Assembly (NCBI GenBank): GCA_963714425.1
Contig: CAVQOI010000004.1
Coordinates: 310,001-374,000 of the forward strand
Origin: DATCYX01 sp963714425
Lineage (GTDB): Bacteria; Chloroflexota; Anaerolineae; Anaerolineales; UBA4823
Direction: 5' to 3'
DNA: 64,000 nt
A program made the position numbers and the translations under genes. The notes beneath the pieces are model-generated. The model was not told the DNA's origin, made no database searches, and saw only the letters and a list, made by a program, of their open reading frames with translations. Of this stretch, positions 18,446 through 28,300 are shown in pieces; position 1 is the first letter of the stretch, and the number at the start of each line of letters is the position of its first letter.

Positions 18446-18542
18446 CGGCGCCACGAATGTTGCTCATGGCATTCTTCTATCCTAAACCCCGTTCTTGAGA
18501 TATTCGTCCTTGCATTGGCATTATAATTACTCCGAAAATGGC

Positions 18543-21500
18543 ATGACCACATTCTCATTACCGATCTTGTCCTTGTTGTTCCTCGCCCAGGTAGCCTTCC
18601 TGGGCACTCTCGTGCTGCTCATCCATCGCCTCAGCACGCGCATCAGTTTGACCCCCCTGATGGTATTGATCGGTGCCTTAACTGCAGTCATGCAGCTGCG
18701 CGTCCTGGGTTTCGTTGATGTGAGTATCGGCGGGCTGGAGATATCTCTTGCGCAGGATCCGTTTTTGATCCTGCCCGTGCTCATGCTTGCGTTACTGGTC
18801 ATCTACATCGTCAACGGCACACAGCAAGCCCGCATCGCCCTGGGAAGCGTCCTGCTGGTTACATTGGTCTTTGCCTTCATCCAGCTCGTGCCCGACATGC
18901 AGGTTCTTTCTCTTGGGGGGGAGTTTTCTACTTTTAGGCCGCTCACCCAACCACCCAGAAGCATGCTCGCCTCAGCCTTGACCATGGTTGCTGACCTGAT
19001 GGTAATGATCGTCATATACCAGGCAATCTGCAACCTGCGCAACCGCTATCCCAGCCGGGGAGCCGCACTTCTGGCGCTGATGGCTGCCCTGTGGATGGAT
19101 GCCTTCCTGTTCCCTCTGTTGTCTTCTTCTGCGCTCCAAGGTGTGTCATATGCGCTCGTCTTTAACGTTGCCGGGAAGACTTTAGCAGTCCTGGTGATCT
19201 GGCCTCTGCTTACCACCTACATCTGGTACATCACTCCACTTTATCCAGAGACATCCGCCAGCATCCCCCGACCCAGCCTCGATCTCTTCACGACCACCAA
19301 GCGCCTGGAAGCACGCGCCCACTTCCATCAGAGCCTGCTGCGCACCTTGAGCCAGGTGAGCCAGCTCATCGTGCATACAACCGAGGCGCAAACCCTGCTA
19401 GACCAGGCTTGCAGGCTTTTGATCGAAAACCGCCAATATGCCCTGGTTTGGATTGGCCTGGTCAAGAAAACTCAGGAGGAGGCAGATCCTGAAATAAAGC
19501 TGGTCACCAGCGCTGGCAGGGAGAAAGACTTTCTGGACAGCCTGCAAGCCTTGAGCAATATTTCTCCTGGGGGCTACAACCCCGTGAACGTCGTCTTGCA
19601 GAGCGGACAATATCTGCTCGAGCGCGACATCGCCCAGCACTCGGAGCATGTCCCCTGGCGGATAAATGCGCTCAAACACAATCTCCGAGCTTCCGCATCT
19701 CTGCCTATGCGCCAGGCGGGTCAGTCGCTGGGGGTGATCAGCGTTTACGCTGCCTGGCCGGACGCCTTCGACCGCGAAGAGCTCGAGCTACTCCAGGAGC
19801 TGGCAGATGACCTTGCCCATGCTTTGATCAGCCTGGAAGCCCGCCAGCAGCAGGCGATCTTGCACACCGCCGCTGAAACCATGCAGGACGGGTTGTTCAT
19901 CACCAACCTGGAGGGACACATTCTGTACGCTAACCCTGCCATCGCCAGCCAATTCAACACATCAGCGCATTCCCTCGAAGGCACGGATATTCGTGACGTT
20001 TTCTCTTTCGACGAGCAAGATGAGCCCTTCAATAATCTTCTCGACACATTGCGAGAGGTGGAAAAAGCTGATTTCGAGCTTGAGCAAACCCTACCAAATC
20101 GGCTGACGACGCATTACTCGATCCGCGCATCCCTTGCAACGAACGCCAATGCACAGCCGGCATACATCATCATTAATGTTCGCGATACGACCCGTCATCA
20201 CCAATTTGAGCGCAAGCTGATTTCCCTCAACCGGTTCACGACAGAGCTCGTGCAAACGCGAGACATTCAGAGCCTGTTAGACAGACTCTTCTCGGCCTCG
20301 GAAGAGCTGTTGCAAGCCGATTCCAGCGGCTTTTACCCCCTAGAGGGCAGCATGCAGAGCCACAGTAGCGATAAAGCGAATGCAATCACATTAGATGAAG
20401 ACATCACTCTTGGCACGCTATTAGATGCACTCACTGGAACTCGTTCTTATATATCACGACACCCAGTTTTCGTTTCAGATGCCCTCACCGAGCCAGGCTA
20501 TGCGGAGCACCTGGAGTTCCTTGTGAAGGCCGGGGTGCGAGCTCTCCTGCTATTGCCGGTAGGGCTGCACAACCGGCCAATCGGCGCCTTGGTTCTATAT
20601 TATGCCCAGCCGCGAAAGTTTTCGGATGAAGACATCCAGCTCGGATTGACTCTGGCATATACCCTGGCAATCTCCCTGGAGAACACCCGACTGTACCAAT
20701 CCGAGAAAAGCCAGCGTGAATTCGCTGATGCGTTGGCGCAGGGCGCAGCCGCACTCAATCGCAGCCTGGAATTCGATCGCGTGCTGGACCTGATCCTCGA
20801 CCAGGCGATCCATGCCATCCAATGTCGCTCGGTCAATATCATGCTTATCGAAGGCGATATGGCCAGAGTCGTGCGGCATCGGGATCGAACTGACCCTGAT
20901 GAGCGCTTAAGACCGGTGACAGGGACATTGATGCATCTTACGCTCCCGACCTTTAACGAGATGCTCGCTCATGGAGAACCCCTGGTAATTCCTAATACGC
21001 GACATGATGCACTTTGGCGCCAGTTCGACCACACTGCCTGGATTGCTTCGTATGCAGCTACCCCTCTTCATGTCCAAGAGCACATCATCGGATTCCTGAA
21101 TATGAATAGTGATCAGGTAGATTTTTTCACTGGTGCCATCATCCCACGGCTGGAAGCGTTCGCCAATACCGCGGCAGCCGCCATCCAGAATGCGCGCCTG
21201 TACGAGAGCACGCAGGAATATGCGGCTGACCTGGAGGATCGCGTTCAAGAACGAACCCAGGAGGTGCATGCAGCGAAGGAACGGATCGAGCACATATTAG
21301 CCTCTGTTCCCGATGCGATCTTCGTCCTGGATAAAGACAACCAGCTTGTTCAGGCGAACCCAGCTGGAGAAGAGCTTGTTCTATCTGCGAAAGAGCAAGG
21401 AGCCAATATCTTCTCGGAGGAATTCGTCCATAACCTGACCGAGCAAAATACAAAGGCGGAAAAGGCAGTGCTGCAGATTGGTCTTCGCGCCTACCAGGCG

Positions 21501-22271
21501 TTGGCTTCGTCCCTGGATGTGGATGATCGAAAAACCGGCACGGTGGTTGTCTTCCGAGATGTCACCCGCTTTCGAGAGCTGGACGAGATGAAAACCCAGT
21601 TCATCTCCGATGTCTCCCACGAGCTGCGAACCCCCCTAACAAACCTTGCGCTCTATCTGGATTTACTCTCAAAGGTGGGTGACCCCGAGCGCAGCCAGCG
21701 TTACATGGAAACGCTTAGACGTGAGATGCAACGACTGACCGTGCTGATTGAAGACTTACTGACCATCTCGCGCCTGGAAGCCGGACGCATCGAGATTTAC
21801 ATCGAACCGGTCGATGTAAATCGAGTTGTTGGCGACCTGGCTCTGGACCGCAAGCAAATGGCAGCCAACCAGGAGCTCACGTTGACATACGACATTGAGC
21901 CAGATTTGCCCCCAGCCCAGGCGGACGCCCGGTTGCTCTCGCAGGTGCTCTCTAACTTGCTTACGAACGCACTGAACTACACTCCCCCGAAGAAAAGTAT
22001 TCACATGCAAACCAGCACTGAAAAACTAGATGGTGTCCCCTGGATCAAAATCAGCGTGCAGGATACCGGCATGGGGATCAGCGCTGAAGAGATGACGCAA
22101 TTGTTCACCCGCTTCTTCCGAGGTAGCGCCAGCCAGGCGACCAACGCACCAGGTACGGGGTTGGGACTAGCAATCTCCAAAGAGATCATCGACCGGCTGG
22201 ATGGTCGCATCAGCGTGGAAAGCAAGCTCAACGAGGGGAGCACCTTCACGGTGTGGTTAAGGGCTGTATAA
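18543..22271 (+). CDS. Large multi-domain sensor histidine kinase (7TM-like, GAF, PAS, GAF, GAF, PAS)
   Basis: 1242 residues from MTTFSLPILSLLFLAQ. N-terminal ~215 residues hold seven or eight membrane helices, a sensor of the 7TM or MASE class. Then come a GAF domain (~250-430), a PAS (LFITNLEGHILYANPAIASQ), two more GAF modules (ELLQADSSGFYPL... and the RSVNIMLIEGD block), a coiled coil (VQERTQEVHAAKERIEH), a PAS (DAIFVLDKDNQLVQANPAG), the His box SHELRTPLTN (His ~1025) and a HATPase with NLLTNALNYTPP, DTGMGIS and GTGLGLAIS. No response regulator is adjacent. The mutase gene follows after 21 bases and is probably co-transcribed. Confidence 0.9.
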   Translation: MTTFSLPILSLLFLAQVAFLGTLVLLIHRLSTRISLTPLMVLIGALTAVMQLRVLGFVDVSIGGLEISLAQDPFLILPVLMLALLVIYIVNGTQQARIALGSVLLVTLVFAFIQLVPDMQVLSLGGEFSTFRPLTQPPRSMLASALTMVADLMVMIVIYQAICNLRNRYPSRGAALLALMAALWMDAFLFPLLSSSALQGVSYALVFNVAGKTLAVLVIWPLLTTYIWYITPLYPETSASIPRPSLDLFTTTKRLEARAHFHQSLLRTLSQVSQLIVHTTEAQTLLDQACRLLIENRQYALVWIGLVKKTQEEADPEIKLVTSAGREKDFLDSLQALSNISPGGYNPVNVVLQSGQYLLERDIAQHSEHVPWRINALKHNLRASASLPMRQAGQSLGVISVYAAWPDAFDREELELLQELADDLAHALISLEARQQQAILHTAAETMQDGLFITNLEGHILYANPAIASQFNTSAHSLEGTDIRDVFSFDEQDEPFNNLLDTLREVEKADFELEQTLPNRLTTHYSIRASLATNANAQPAYIIINVRDTTRHHQFERKLISLNRFTTELVQTRDIQSLLDRLFSASEELLQADSSGFYPLEGSMQSHSSDKANAITLDEDITLGTLLDALTGTRSYISRHPVFVSDALTEPGYAEHLEFLVKAGVRALLLLPVGLHNRPIGALVLYYAQPRKFSDEDIQLGLTLAYTLAISLENTRLYQSEKSQREFADALAQGAAALNRSLEFDRVLDLILDQAIHAIQCRSVNIMLIEGDMARVVRHRDRTDPDERLRPVTGTLMHLTLPTFNEMLAHGEPLVIPNTRHDALWRQFDHTAWIASYAATPLHVQEHIIGFLNMNSDQVDFFTGAIIPRLEAFANTAAAAIQNARLYESTQEYAADLEDRVQERTQEVHAAKERIEHILASVPDAIFVLDKDNQLVQANPAGEELVLSAKEQGANIFSEEFVHNLTEQNTKAEKAVLQIGLRAYQALASSLDVDDRKTGTVVVFRDVTRFRELDEMKTQFISDVSHELRTPLTNLALYLDLLSKVGDPERSQRYMETLRREMQRLTVLIEDLLTISRLEAGRIEIYIEPVDVNRVVGDLALDRKQMAANQELTLTYDIEPDLPPAQADARLLSQVLSNLLTNALNYTPPKKSIHMQTSTEKLDGVPWIKISVQDTGMGISAEEMTQLFTRFFRGSASQATNAPGTGLGLAISKEIIDRLDGRISVESKLNEGSTFTVWLRAV

Positions 22272-22292
22272 TATTTTTTTCAGGAGATCAGG

Positions 22293-23972
22293 ATGTACGA
22301 CCAGGAAAAGCTGGATCAGATTAAACGAGAGTTGGAACAGTGGGAAGAAACAGGCTTGCAGCAAAGTCTGGCACAGATGCCCGAGCGCAAGCAGCACTTC
22401 ATTACCACATCGTCGGAACCTATCGAGCGCTTATACACCCCGCTCGATGTGCATTCCCTCGATTATCTGGACGACCTTGGCTTGCCTGGAGAATATCCTT
22501 TCACCCGAGGCATCCATCCATCGCTCCACCGCGGCCGATCATGGACCATGCGCATGTTTGCCGGCTTTGGCACCGCCGAGGAGACCAACGCTCGCTTCAA
22601 GTACCTTCTGGATCAAGGGCAGACAGGTCTTTCCATCGCATTTGATCTTCCCACTCTGATGGGATACGATACAGATGCCCCACAGGCATTGGGGGAGTTC
22701 GGCAAATGTGGCGTGGCGGTCGCGTCTCTGAAAGATATGGAGATCCTGCTGGAAGGAATACCTTTAGATAAGATCTCCTCCAGCATGACCATCAATTCAC
22801 CTGCTGCTATCATCTGGGCCATGTATATTGCGGTGGCAGAAAAACAAGGGATACGTCCCGAGCAGCTGCGAGGAACCATACAGAACGATATCCTCAAGGA
22901 ATACATCGCTCAAAAGGAATACATTTTCCCGCCAGAACCATCCATGCGCCTGGTCGTCGATACGATCGAATATGGAACCAATGTTGTACCACAGTGGAAC
23001 ACGATCAGTATCTCAGGCTACCATATCCGCGAAGCTGGCTCTACTGCTGCCCAGGAGCTGGCTTTCACCCTGGCAGATGGCATGGAATACGTGCGCTGGG
23101 GTATGGATCGCGGGTTGGATCCAGATGAATTTGCCCCGCGCCTTTCATTCTTTTTCAACGCGCACAATGACTTTTTTGAAGAGATTGCAAAATACAGGGC
23201 TGCGCGCCGGATCTGGGCTAAGGAAATGCGGCATACATTTGGCGCAAAGCAACCCCGCTCGTGGCTGATGCGCTTTCACACGCAGACGGCGGGGGTCTCT
23301 CTTACAGCCCAACAACCGGAGAACAATATCGTGCGCGTCGCACTGCAAGCACTGGCAGCCGTTCTAGGAGGCACGCAATCTCTGCATACCAATAGCATGG
23401 ACGAGGCGCTGGCACTCCCCTCTGAGCACGCTGTGACGGTTGCATTGCGCACGCAGCAGATCATCTCTGAAGAATCTGGCGTAGCAAACACGGTGGACCC
23501 GTTAGGCGGATCGTTCTTCGTCGAAGCGCTAACCGACCGCATGGAATCCCAGGCATACGCCTATTTCCGCCGAGTAGAGGAGTTGGGTGGGATGTTGCCG
23601 TCCATCGATAAGGGGTTCTTCCAAAGCGAGATCTCCGATGCAGCCTACCGGTACCAGCGCGAGATCGACGAACGAGTACGCGGCATTGTAGGCGTGAACG
23701 CGTTTCAAGATGATACTCCTGTCACTATCCCGATATTACAGATGGACCCGCAGGGATACCGCCGTCAGATCGCCCGCCTGGAACAGGTTCGGAAAGAGCG
23801 GGATGCTGGCAGGGTTGGACAGGCGCTCGATCGCTTACGCATTGCATGCCAGGGCACTGAAAATACCATGCCATTCATCTTAGAAGCGGTACACGCTTAC
23901 GCAACCTTGGGGGAAATCATAGAGGTCATGAAGGATGAGTTTGGCATCTACGAAGAACCGACCTGGATATAG
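22293..23972 (+). CDS. B12-dependent acyl-CoA mutase large subunit (methylmalonyl-CoA mutase family)
   Basis: 559 residues: the TIM-barrel catalytic part only; the cobalamin-binding domain is separate. Family blocks are TRGIHPSLHRGRSWTMR, AGFGTAEETNARFKYLLDQG, GLSIAFDLPTLMGYD, TIQNDILKEY, PSMRLVVD, and WNTISISGYHIREAG. The position equal to the substrate-stacking Tyr89 of methylmalonyl-CoA mutase is Phe here (RMFAGFG, F89), while the CoA-carboxylate Arg (PSMR, R219) is kept. The partner small subunit at 41854 and the MeaB GTPase at 40826 are 17 kb away. The start has AGGAG. Likely role: propionate/methylmalonyl-CoA metabolism, but another acyl-CoA is possible. Confidence 0.85.
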   Translation: MYDQEKLDQIKRELEQWEETGLQQSLAQMPERKQHFITTSSEPIERLYTPLDVHSLDYLDDLGLPGEYPFTRGIHPSLHRGRSWTMRMFAGFGTAEETNARFKYLLDQGQTGLSIAFDLPTLMGYDTDAPQALGEFGKCGVAVASLKDMEILLEGIPLDKISSSMTINSPAAIIWAMYIAVAEKQGIRPEQLRGTIQNDILKEYIAQKEYIFPPEPSMRLVVDTIEYGTNVVPQWNTISISGYHIREAGSTAAQELAFTLADGMEYVRWGMDRGLDPDEFAPRLSFFFNAHNDFFEEIAKYRAARRIWAKEMRHTFGAKQPRSWLMRFHTQTAGVSLTAQQPENNIVRVALQALAAVLGGTQSLHTNSMDEALALPSEHAVTVALRTQQIISEESGVANTVDPLGGSFFVEALTDRMESQAYAYFRRVEELGGMLPSIDKGFFQSEISDAAYRYQREIDERVRGIVGVNAFQDDTPVTIPILQMDPQGYRRQIARLEQVRKERDAGRVGQALDRLRIACQGTENTMPFILEAVHAYATLGEIIEVMKDEFGIYEEPTWI

Positions 23973-24045
23973 CAAAAGTTATGGTTTTATCCACAAAGTA
24001 GTTCTCGGATAAAGCCATCTTTATAAAATTATCGGAGGTTTCATC

Positions 24046-25248
24046 ATGGCAAACGTTACAAAGAAAAAAGGGGTCATCGCAATCCTGACCGGAGGAGGCG
24101 ATGTCCCTGGCTTAAACCCCGCCATCCGTGCGGTCACCTTTCGTGCCTTACGGGAAGGGTTCGAAGTCATCGGGGTTCGTCGCGGCTGGGGCGGGCTCAT
24201 CGATCTCGTCCGCGATCCCAAAGCCGATAACAGCGATAATTACGTCCAACTCACAGAAGAGTTAGTCAACCGGGCAGGCAGGACGGGCGGTACATTTTTA
24301 CACACCTCGCGCACACGTCCGAGTCATGTAAAGACCTCCGATTTACCCGATCATTTGAAAGACGCGTATGCAGAAGAGCGTAACGACTTGACACCTGAGG
24401 TGCTTAAAAACCTGGAATATCTCAATGTGGATTATTTGATCCCTATTGGCGGCGATGATACTTTGAGCTACAGTGTGCGCTTGTACCAGGAAGGCGTCCG
24501 TGTCGTTGCGATCCCGAAAACCATGGATAATGATGTGCCAGGTACGGATTACTGTATTGGATTTAGCACTTGCGTTACCCGCACGATCCATCTGACCAAC
24601 AGCTTGCGCACATCAGCGGGCTCGCACGAGCGGATCATGGTTCTTGAAGTCTTCGGGCGCTATGCTGGTTTCACGGCACTACTCCCCACAATGGCTGGGG
24701 CGGCTAATCGATGCGTCATCCCAGAGCACAAGTTCGATATTGAGAAGCTGACAGAATTGCTGGTCTACGATCGCAATAACAACCCCAGTAAATACTCTGT
24801 GGTTCTGGTTTCCGAAGGTGCTATGTTTGAAGGCGGCGAGATGGTATTTCAAGACCGCAGCACAGATGCTTATGGGCACGCGAAATTGGGAGGTATCGGC
24901 GATCTGGTCTCCGAGCGGATAAGGGAGCTTACTGGTCAGTTCAATAAAGGGAAAACGATCAATACCATTAACCAGAAACTCGGTTATATGGTGCGCGGAG
25001 GCGACCCCGATGCCATCGATTCGATTGTGCCCATGGCATACGGCAATCTTGCGATGGACTTGATACGCAATAGAATCCACGGGCGCCTAGTTGTGCTAAA
25101 AAATGGGCGTTACGACGACATGCCGATCGATGTGGTTACCAGCACCAAGAAAGTCGTCAATGTGAAAAAGTTTTATAGTACTGATCGCCTAAGGCCGAAT
25201 TACGAAAAATTTACAATGATGCCGCTATTTATCATGACCAGCGAATAG
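24046..25248 (+). CDS. 6-phosphofructokinase, residues of the pyrophosphate-dependent type
   Basis: 400 residues. Phosphofructokinase fold: LTGGGDVPGLNPAIRAV, GVRRGWGG, PIGGDDTLSYS, PKTMDNDVPGTD, GFSTCVTR, and SLRTSAGSHERIMVLEVFGRYAG. The residue after GGD is Asp (D138) and the PKTMDND segment has Lys (K158) where ATP enzymes have Gly (GGDGS, PGTIDND). In this family Asp plus Lys marks use of pyrophosphate rather than ATP, so EC 2.7.1.90 is more likely than 2.7.1.11. Cytosolic glycolysis/gluconeogenesis. RBS TCGGAGG, 7 bases upstream. Single-gene transcript ended by the terminator at 25271. Confidence 0.88.
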   Translation: MANVTKKKGVIAILTGGGDVPGLNPAIRAVTFRALREGFEVIGVRRGWGGLIDLVRDPKADNSDNYVQLTEELVNRAGRTGGTFLHTSRTRPSHVKTSDLPDHLKDAYAEERNDLTPEVLKNLEYLNVDYLIPIGGDDTLSYSVRLYQEGVRVVAIPKTMDNDVPGTDYCIGFSTCVTRTIHLTNSLRTSAGSHERIMVLEVFGRYAGFTALLPTMAGAANRCVIPEHKFDIEKLTELLVYDRNNNPSKYSVVLVSEGAMFEGGEMVFQDRSTDAYGHAKLGGIGDLVSERIRELTGQFNKGKTINTINQKLGYMVRGGDPDAIDSIVPMAYGNLAMDLIRNRIHGRLVVLKNGRYDDMPIDVVTSTKKVVNVKKFYSTDRLRPNYEKFTMMPLFIMTSE

Positions 25249-25270
25249 CTGCAGAGCTACTTCATTCATT

Positions 25271-25318
25271 AAAAAATGGGTTATCTGCCTTGCAAAGCGG
25301 GCAGATAACCCATTTTTT
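25271..25318. terminator. Bidirectional terminator, 19-bp perfect stem
   Basis: AAAAAATGGGTTATCTGCC (25271-25289) pairs with its exact reverse complement (25300-25318), with a 10-base loop. The A6 and T6 ends serve both the phosphofructokinase and dnaE transcripts. Confidence 0.92.
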
Positions 25319-25348
25319 GATCTTGTGCTAGGTTTGAAGATCTGACTG

Positions 25349-28300
25349 CTATTGGAACGTAATCTGCTCCAGGCGCACGTTATCCGAACCGACAAGAAAT
25401 TGAAGCTTGGCAAGTAGGTCGGGGCACACACCCGTTGTAAAGTTTGGGAATTCTAGGATATAACCGTGCCCGTGCTCATAAACCAGGAATGCAAAGCGGT
25501 CTTCCCCAGGATAGGACATTACGGTGCCATGGATGCGGCGCATACGCAGTGCATCCCGGGTCTTGTCGCCTGAAGCACGCAATACAACCGTGACCATCTG
25601 CACGTTACCGCTGCCTGGAATATGCGCCGGAGGGAGCAGATACGGAGGCAGTGGAATGGGAGTTTCGCTCTCTTTTTCCAGAAGAGTCTCATTAATCGGC
25701 TCCAACCCCGTGTCTAACGCGTCCTCCTCCCCCATATTTGCAATTCCTAGCCGAGCGTCTGGATTGTTGTCCTCTTCCTCCGCAAAAGGTTTGGAGGCGT
25801 GCATTGAATCATCTTGAGGCTCATCGTCGATATTTTCTAGTGAATTCCCCTTGTCATTCTGAGTGATAGCCAATATGGGTTCTCTAATACTCGGCTCCCC
25901 ATAGGACGGCGATCCAGAGTATTCCCACTCTGGAGGGGGCTCTGGGATGGGCGGGATGCTCGACTCTACCTCTTGAAGTTCCTCCAAGAGTGAGGATTCT
26001 TCAACACCCACCTCCGCCTCGGATGACGCTTGGTATTGCACCTCTACAGGTTGTGGAGCTACCGACTTGATGTCGGTTGTGATTTGATCTACCAGCACCT
26101 TGGGCTCAGCACTGTTTGTATCTGCACGACCCTCCACCAGAATGATTCGGTCGAGCTCGATGATCTCCGAGACTTTCGCCCAAACGCTGGGGAAGATGAC
26201 CAGATCAATTGTGCCCTGCAAGTCTTCGATAGTGACAAACCCCATCGGGTTACCGGCTTTACTTTGGTGATGGCGGATGCGCACAATCATTCCAGCCACA
26301 CGCACCTTTTCCTTCTCGGCAATATCCAGAAGCTGTGCAGAGTAATGGGTCACTCTCTGTGTCAGCTCTTCGATGACGGAGGATAGCGGATGATCGGAAA
26401 TGTATATTCCGATCAGCTCTTTCTCCCAATTGAGCATCTCGCGCGGGCTAATATGGTCTGCCATGAGGGGTAATACGATGGATTCGGAGACTCCTGTATG
26501 CGTGCCGAACAAGCTCATTTGGCCCATCTCTGCAGCGCGGAAATGGGCGGCACTCACTGAGATAATGCGGTCAATGCCCTCCAGCATGGAGGTGCGAGCA
26601 CCCAGGCTATCCAGCGCACCCACCCTGACCAGGCTTTCTAGTGCCCGCTTTCCAACCTGGCGCATATCCACACGGTGGGCAAGATCATCTAAATCTGTAA
26701 ACGATTCTCCTGCTCGCCCTGAAAGGATTGCATCCACAGGGCCGTGCCCCACATTTTTCACTGCGCCCAGACCAAAGCGAATGGTGGCGCTTTTTCCCTC
26801 TTCATAATCCTCAATTGTAAAATCCCAATCGCTGCAGTTGATATCCGGCGGTCCGACCTCGATTCCCATCCGGCGGCAATCTGCAACATAGAGAGCAACC
26901 TTAGCCGAATCACTCAGGTTAACCGATAACACAGCGGTCATATATTCCACAGGATAATGTGTCTTTAAGTAGGCTGTCTGGACTGCAATTATTCCATAAT
27001 CTGCGGCATGGGCTTTATTGAACCCATAACGGGCGAACTCCTCCCAATCGTCGAAGATCTCTCCGGCGGTTTGCTCGGGAATCTCATTATTCACTGCGCC
27101 CTGGATAAACTTGGCGCGGTGTTTAAGTAGTTTCGCTTTAATCTTCTTGGCAACCGCTTTGCGAAGGTCGTCCGCTTCTGGAGCGCTGTAACCTGCCAGC
27201 TGCATCACCGCCGACATCAATTGCTCCTGATATACCGGGTAGCCATAGGTCTCTTTGAAGATGGGCTCCAGAGCAGGATGCTGGAAAGTAACTGTTTCCT
27301 CACCATGCATGCGGCGTATATATCCTGGGATAAAATCCATTGGACCAGGTCGGAAGAGGGCTACCATGGCGATGACATTCGCCAGCTCTTTTGGCTTCAT
27401 CTGTATCAGGTAGCGGCGCATCCCCACACCTTCAACCTGGAAAACACCTGCAGTCTCTCCTCGCCCAAGCAGCTCGTATGTCTCGGGATCGTCCAGGGGG
27501 ATATTGTCCAGGTTCAGCTCTACCCCATGACGCTGATGGATTAGCTCACAAGCTTTTGCCATAATGGTCAGGGTCGCGAGTCCAAGGAAGTCCACTTTCA
27601 ACAGTCCCAGTGATTCGAGCACTGACATATCGAACTGGGTGACGACCTTCACTGGGCTGTCATCACTGGCTGCACTGCCAGTTGGGCGGTGTAGAGGGAT
27701 GTATTCAATGAGCGGCTTGTCGGTGATGATGACCCCGGCTGCATGTGTCCCGGCGTTGCGCACCACACCTTCCATATGCGCTGCAGTATCGATCAGCTCA
27801 CGCAGATACGGAGCGGTATCATACAGTTTCTTAAAATCCGGGACTTCCTGGAGGGCGTCCGCTATAGTCACCGGCTTGCCGGGTATGTTAGGAATCAGCT
27901 TGGCTACTTTATCGACTTCACTAAGCGGAATATCCATCACGCGCCCGACATCGCGTACAGCAGCGCGAGCGCCCAGCGTTCCAAAAGTGATAATCTGAGC
28001 GACTTTATCGGCGCCATATTGGTCGGTGGCGTATTTCATTATTTCCGCCCGGCGGTCGTCGCGGAAATCCAGGTCAATATCGGGCATAGAAACGCGACCC
28101 GGATTCAGGAAGCGCTCAAAAATCAATCCGTGGGCGATGGGCTCTACCAACGTAATCTCGAGTGTATATGCGACAATCGAGCCTGCTGCCGACCCACGGG
28201 CGTTATACCAGATGCCTTGCTTGCGGGCGTATTGGCACAGATCCCATACGATCAAAAAATAGGTATCAAAGCCCATCTGGTGGATGATGCCCAGCTCGTA

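Noticed and set aside
18495..18542. Start of the giant kinase at the first in-frame TTG
   Set aside because: The extra 16 residues are not hydrophobic-signal-like and lack a ribosome site; ATG at 18543 leads straight into the first membrane helix.
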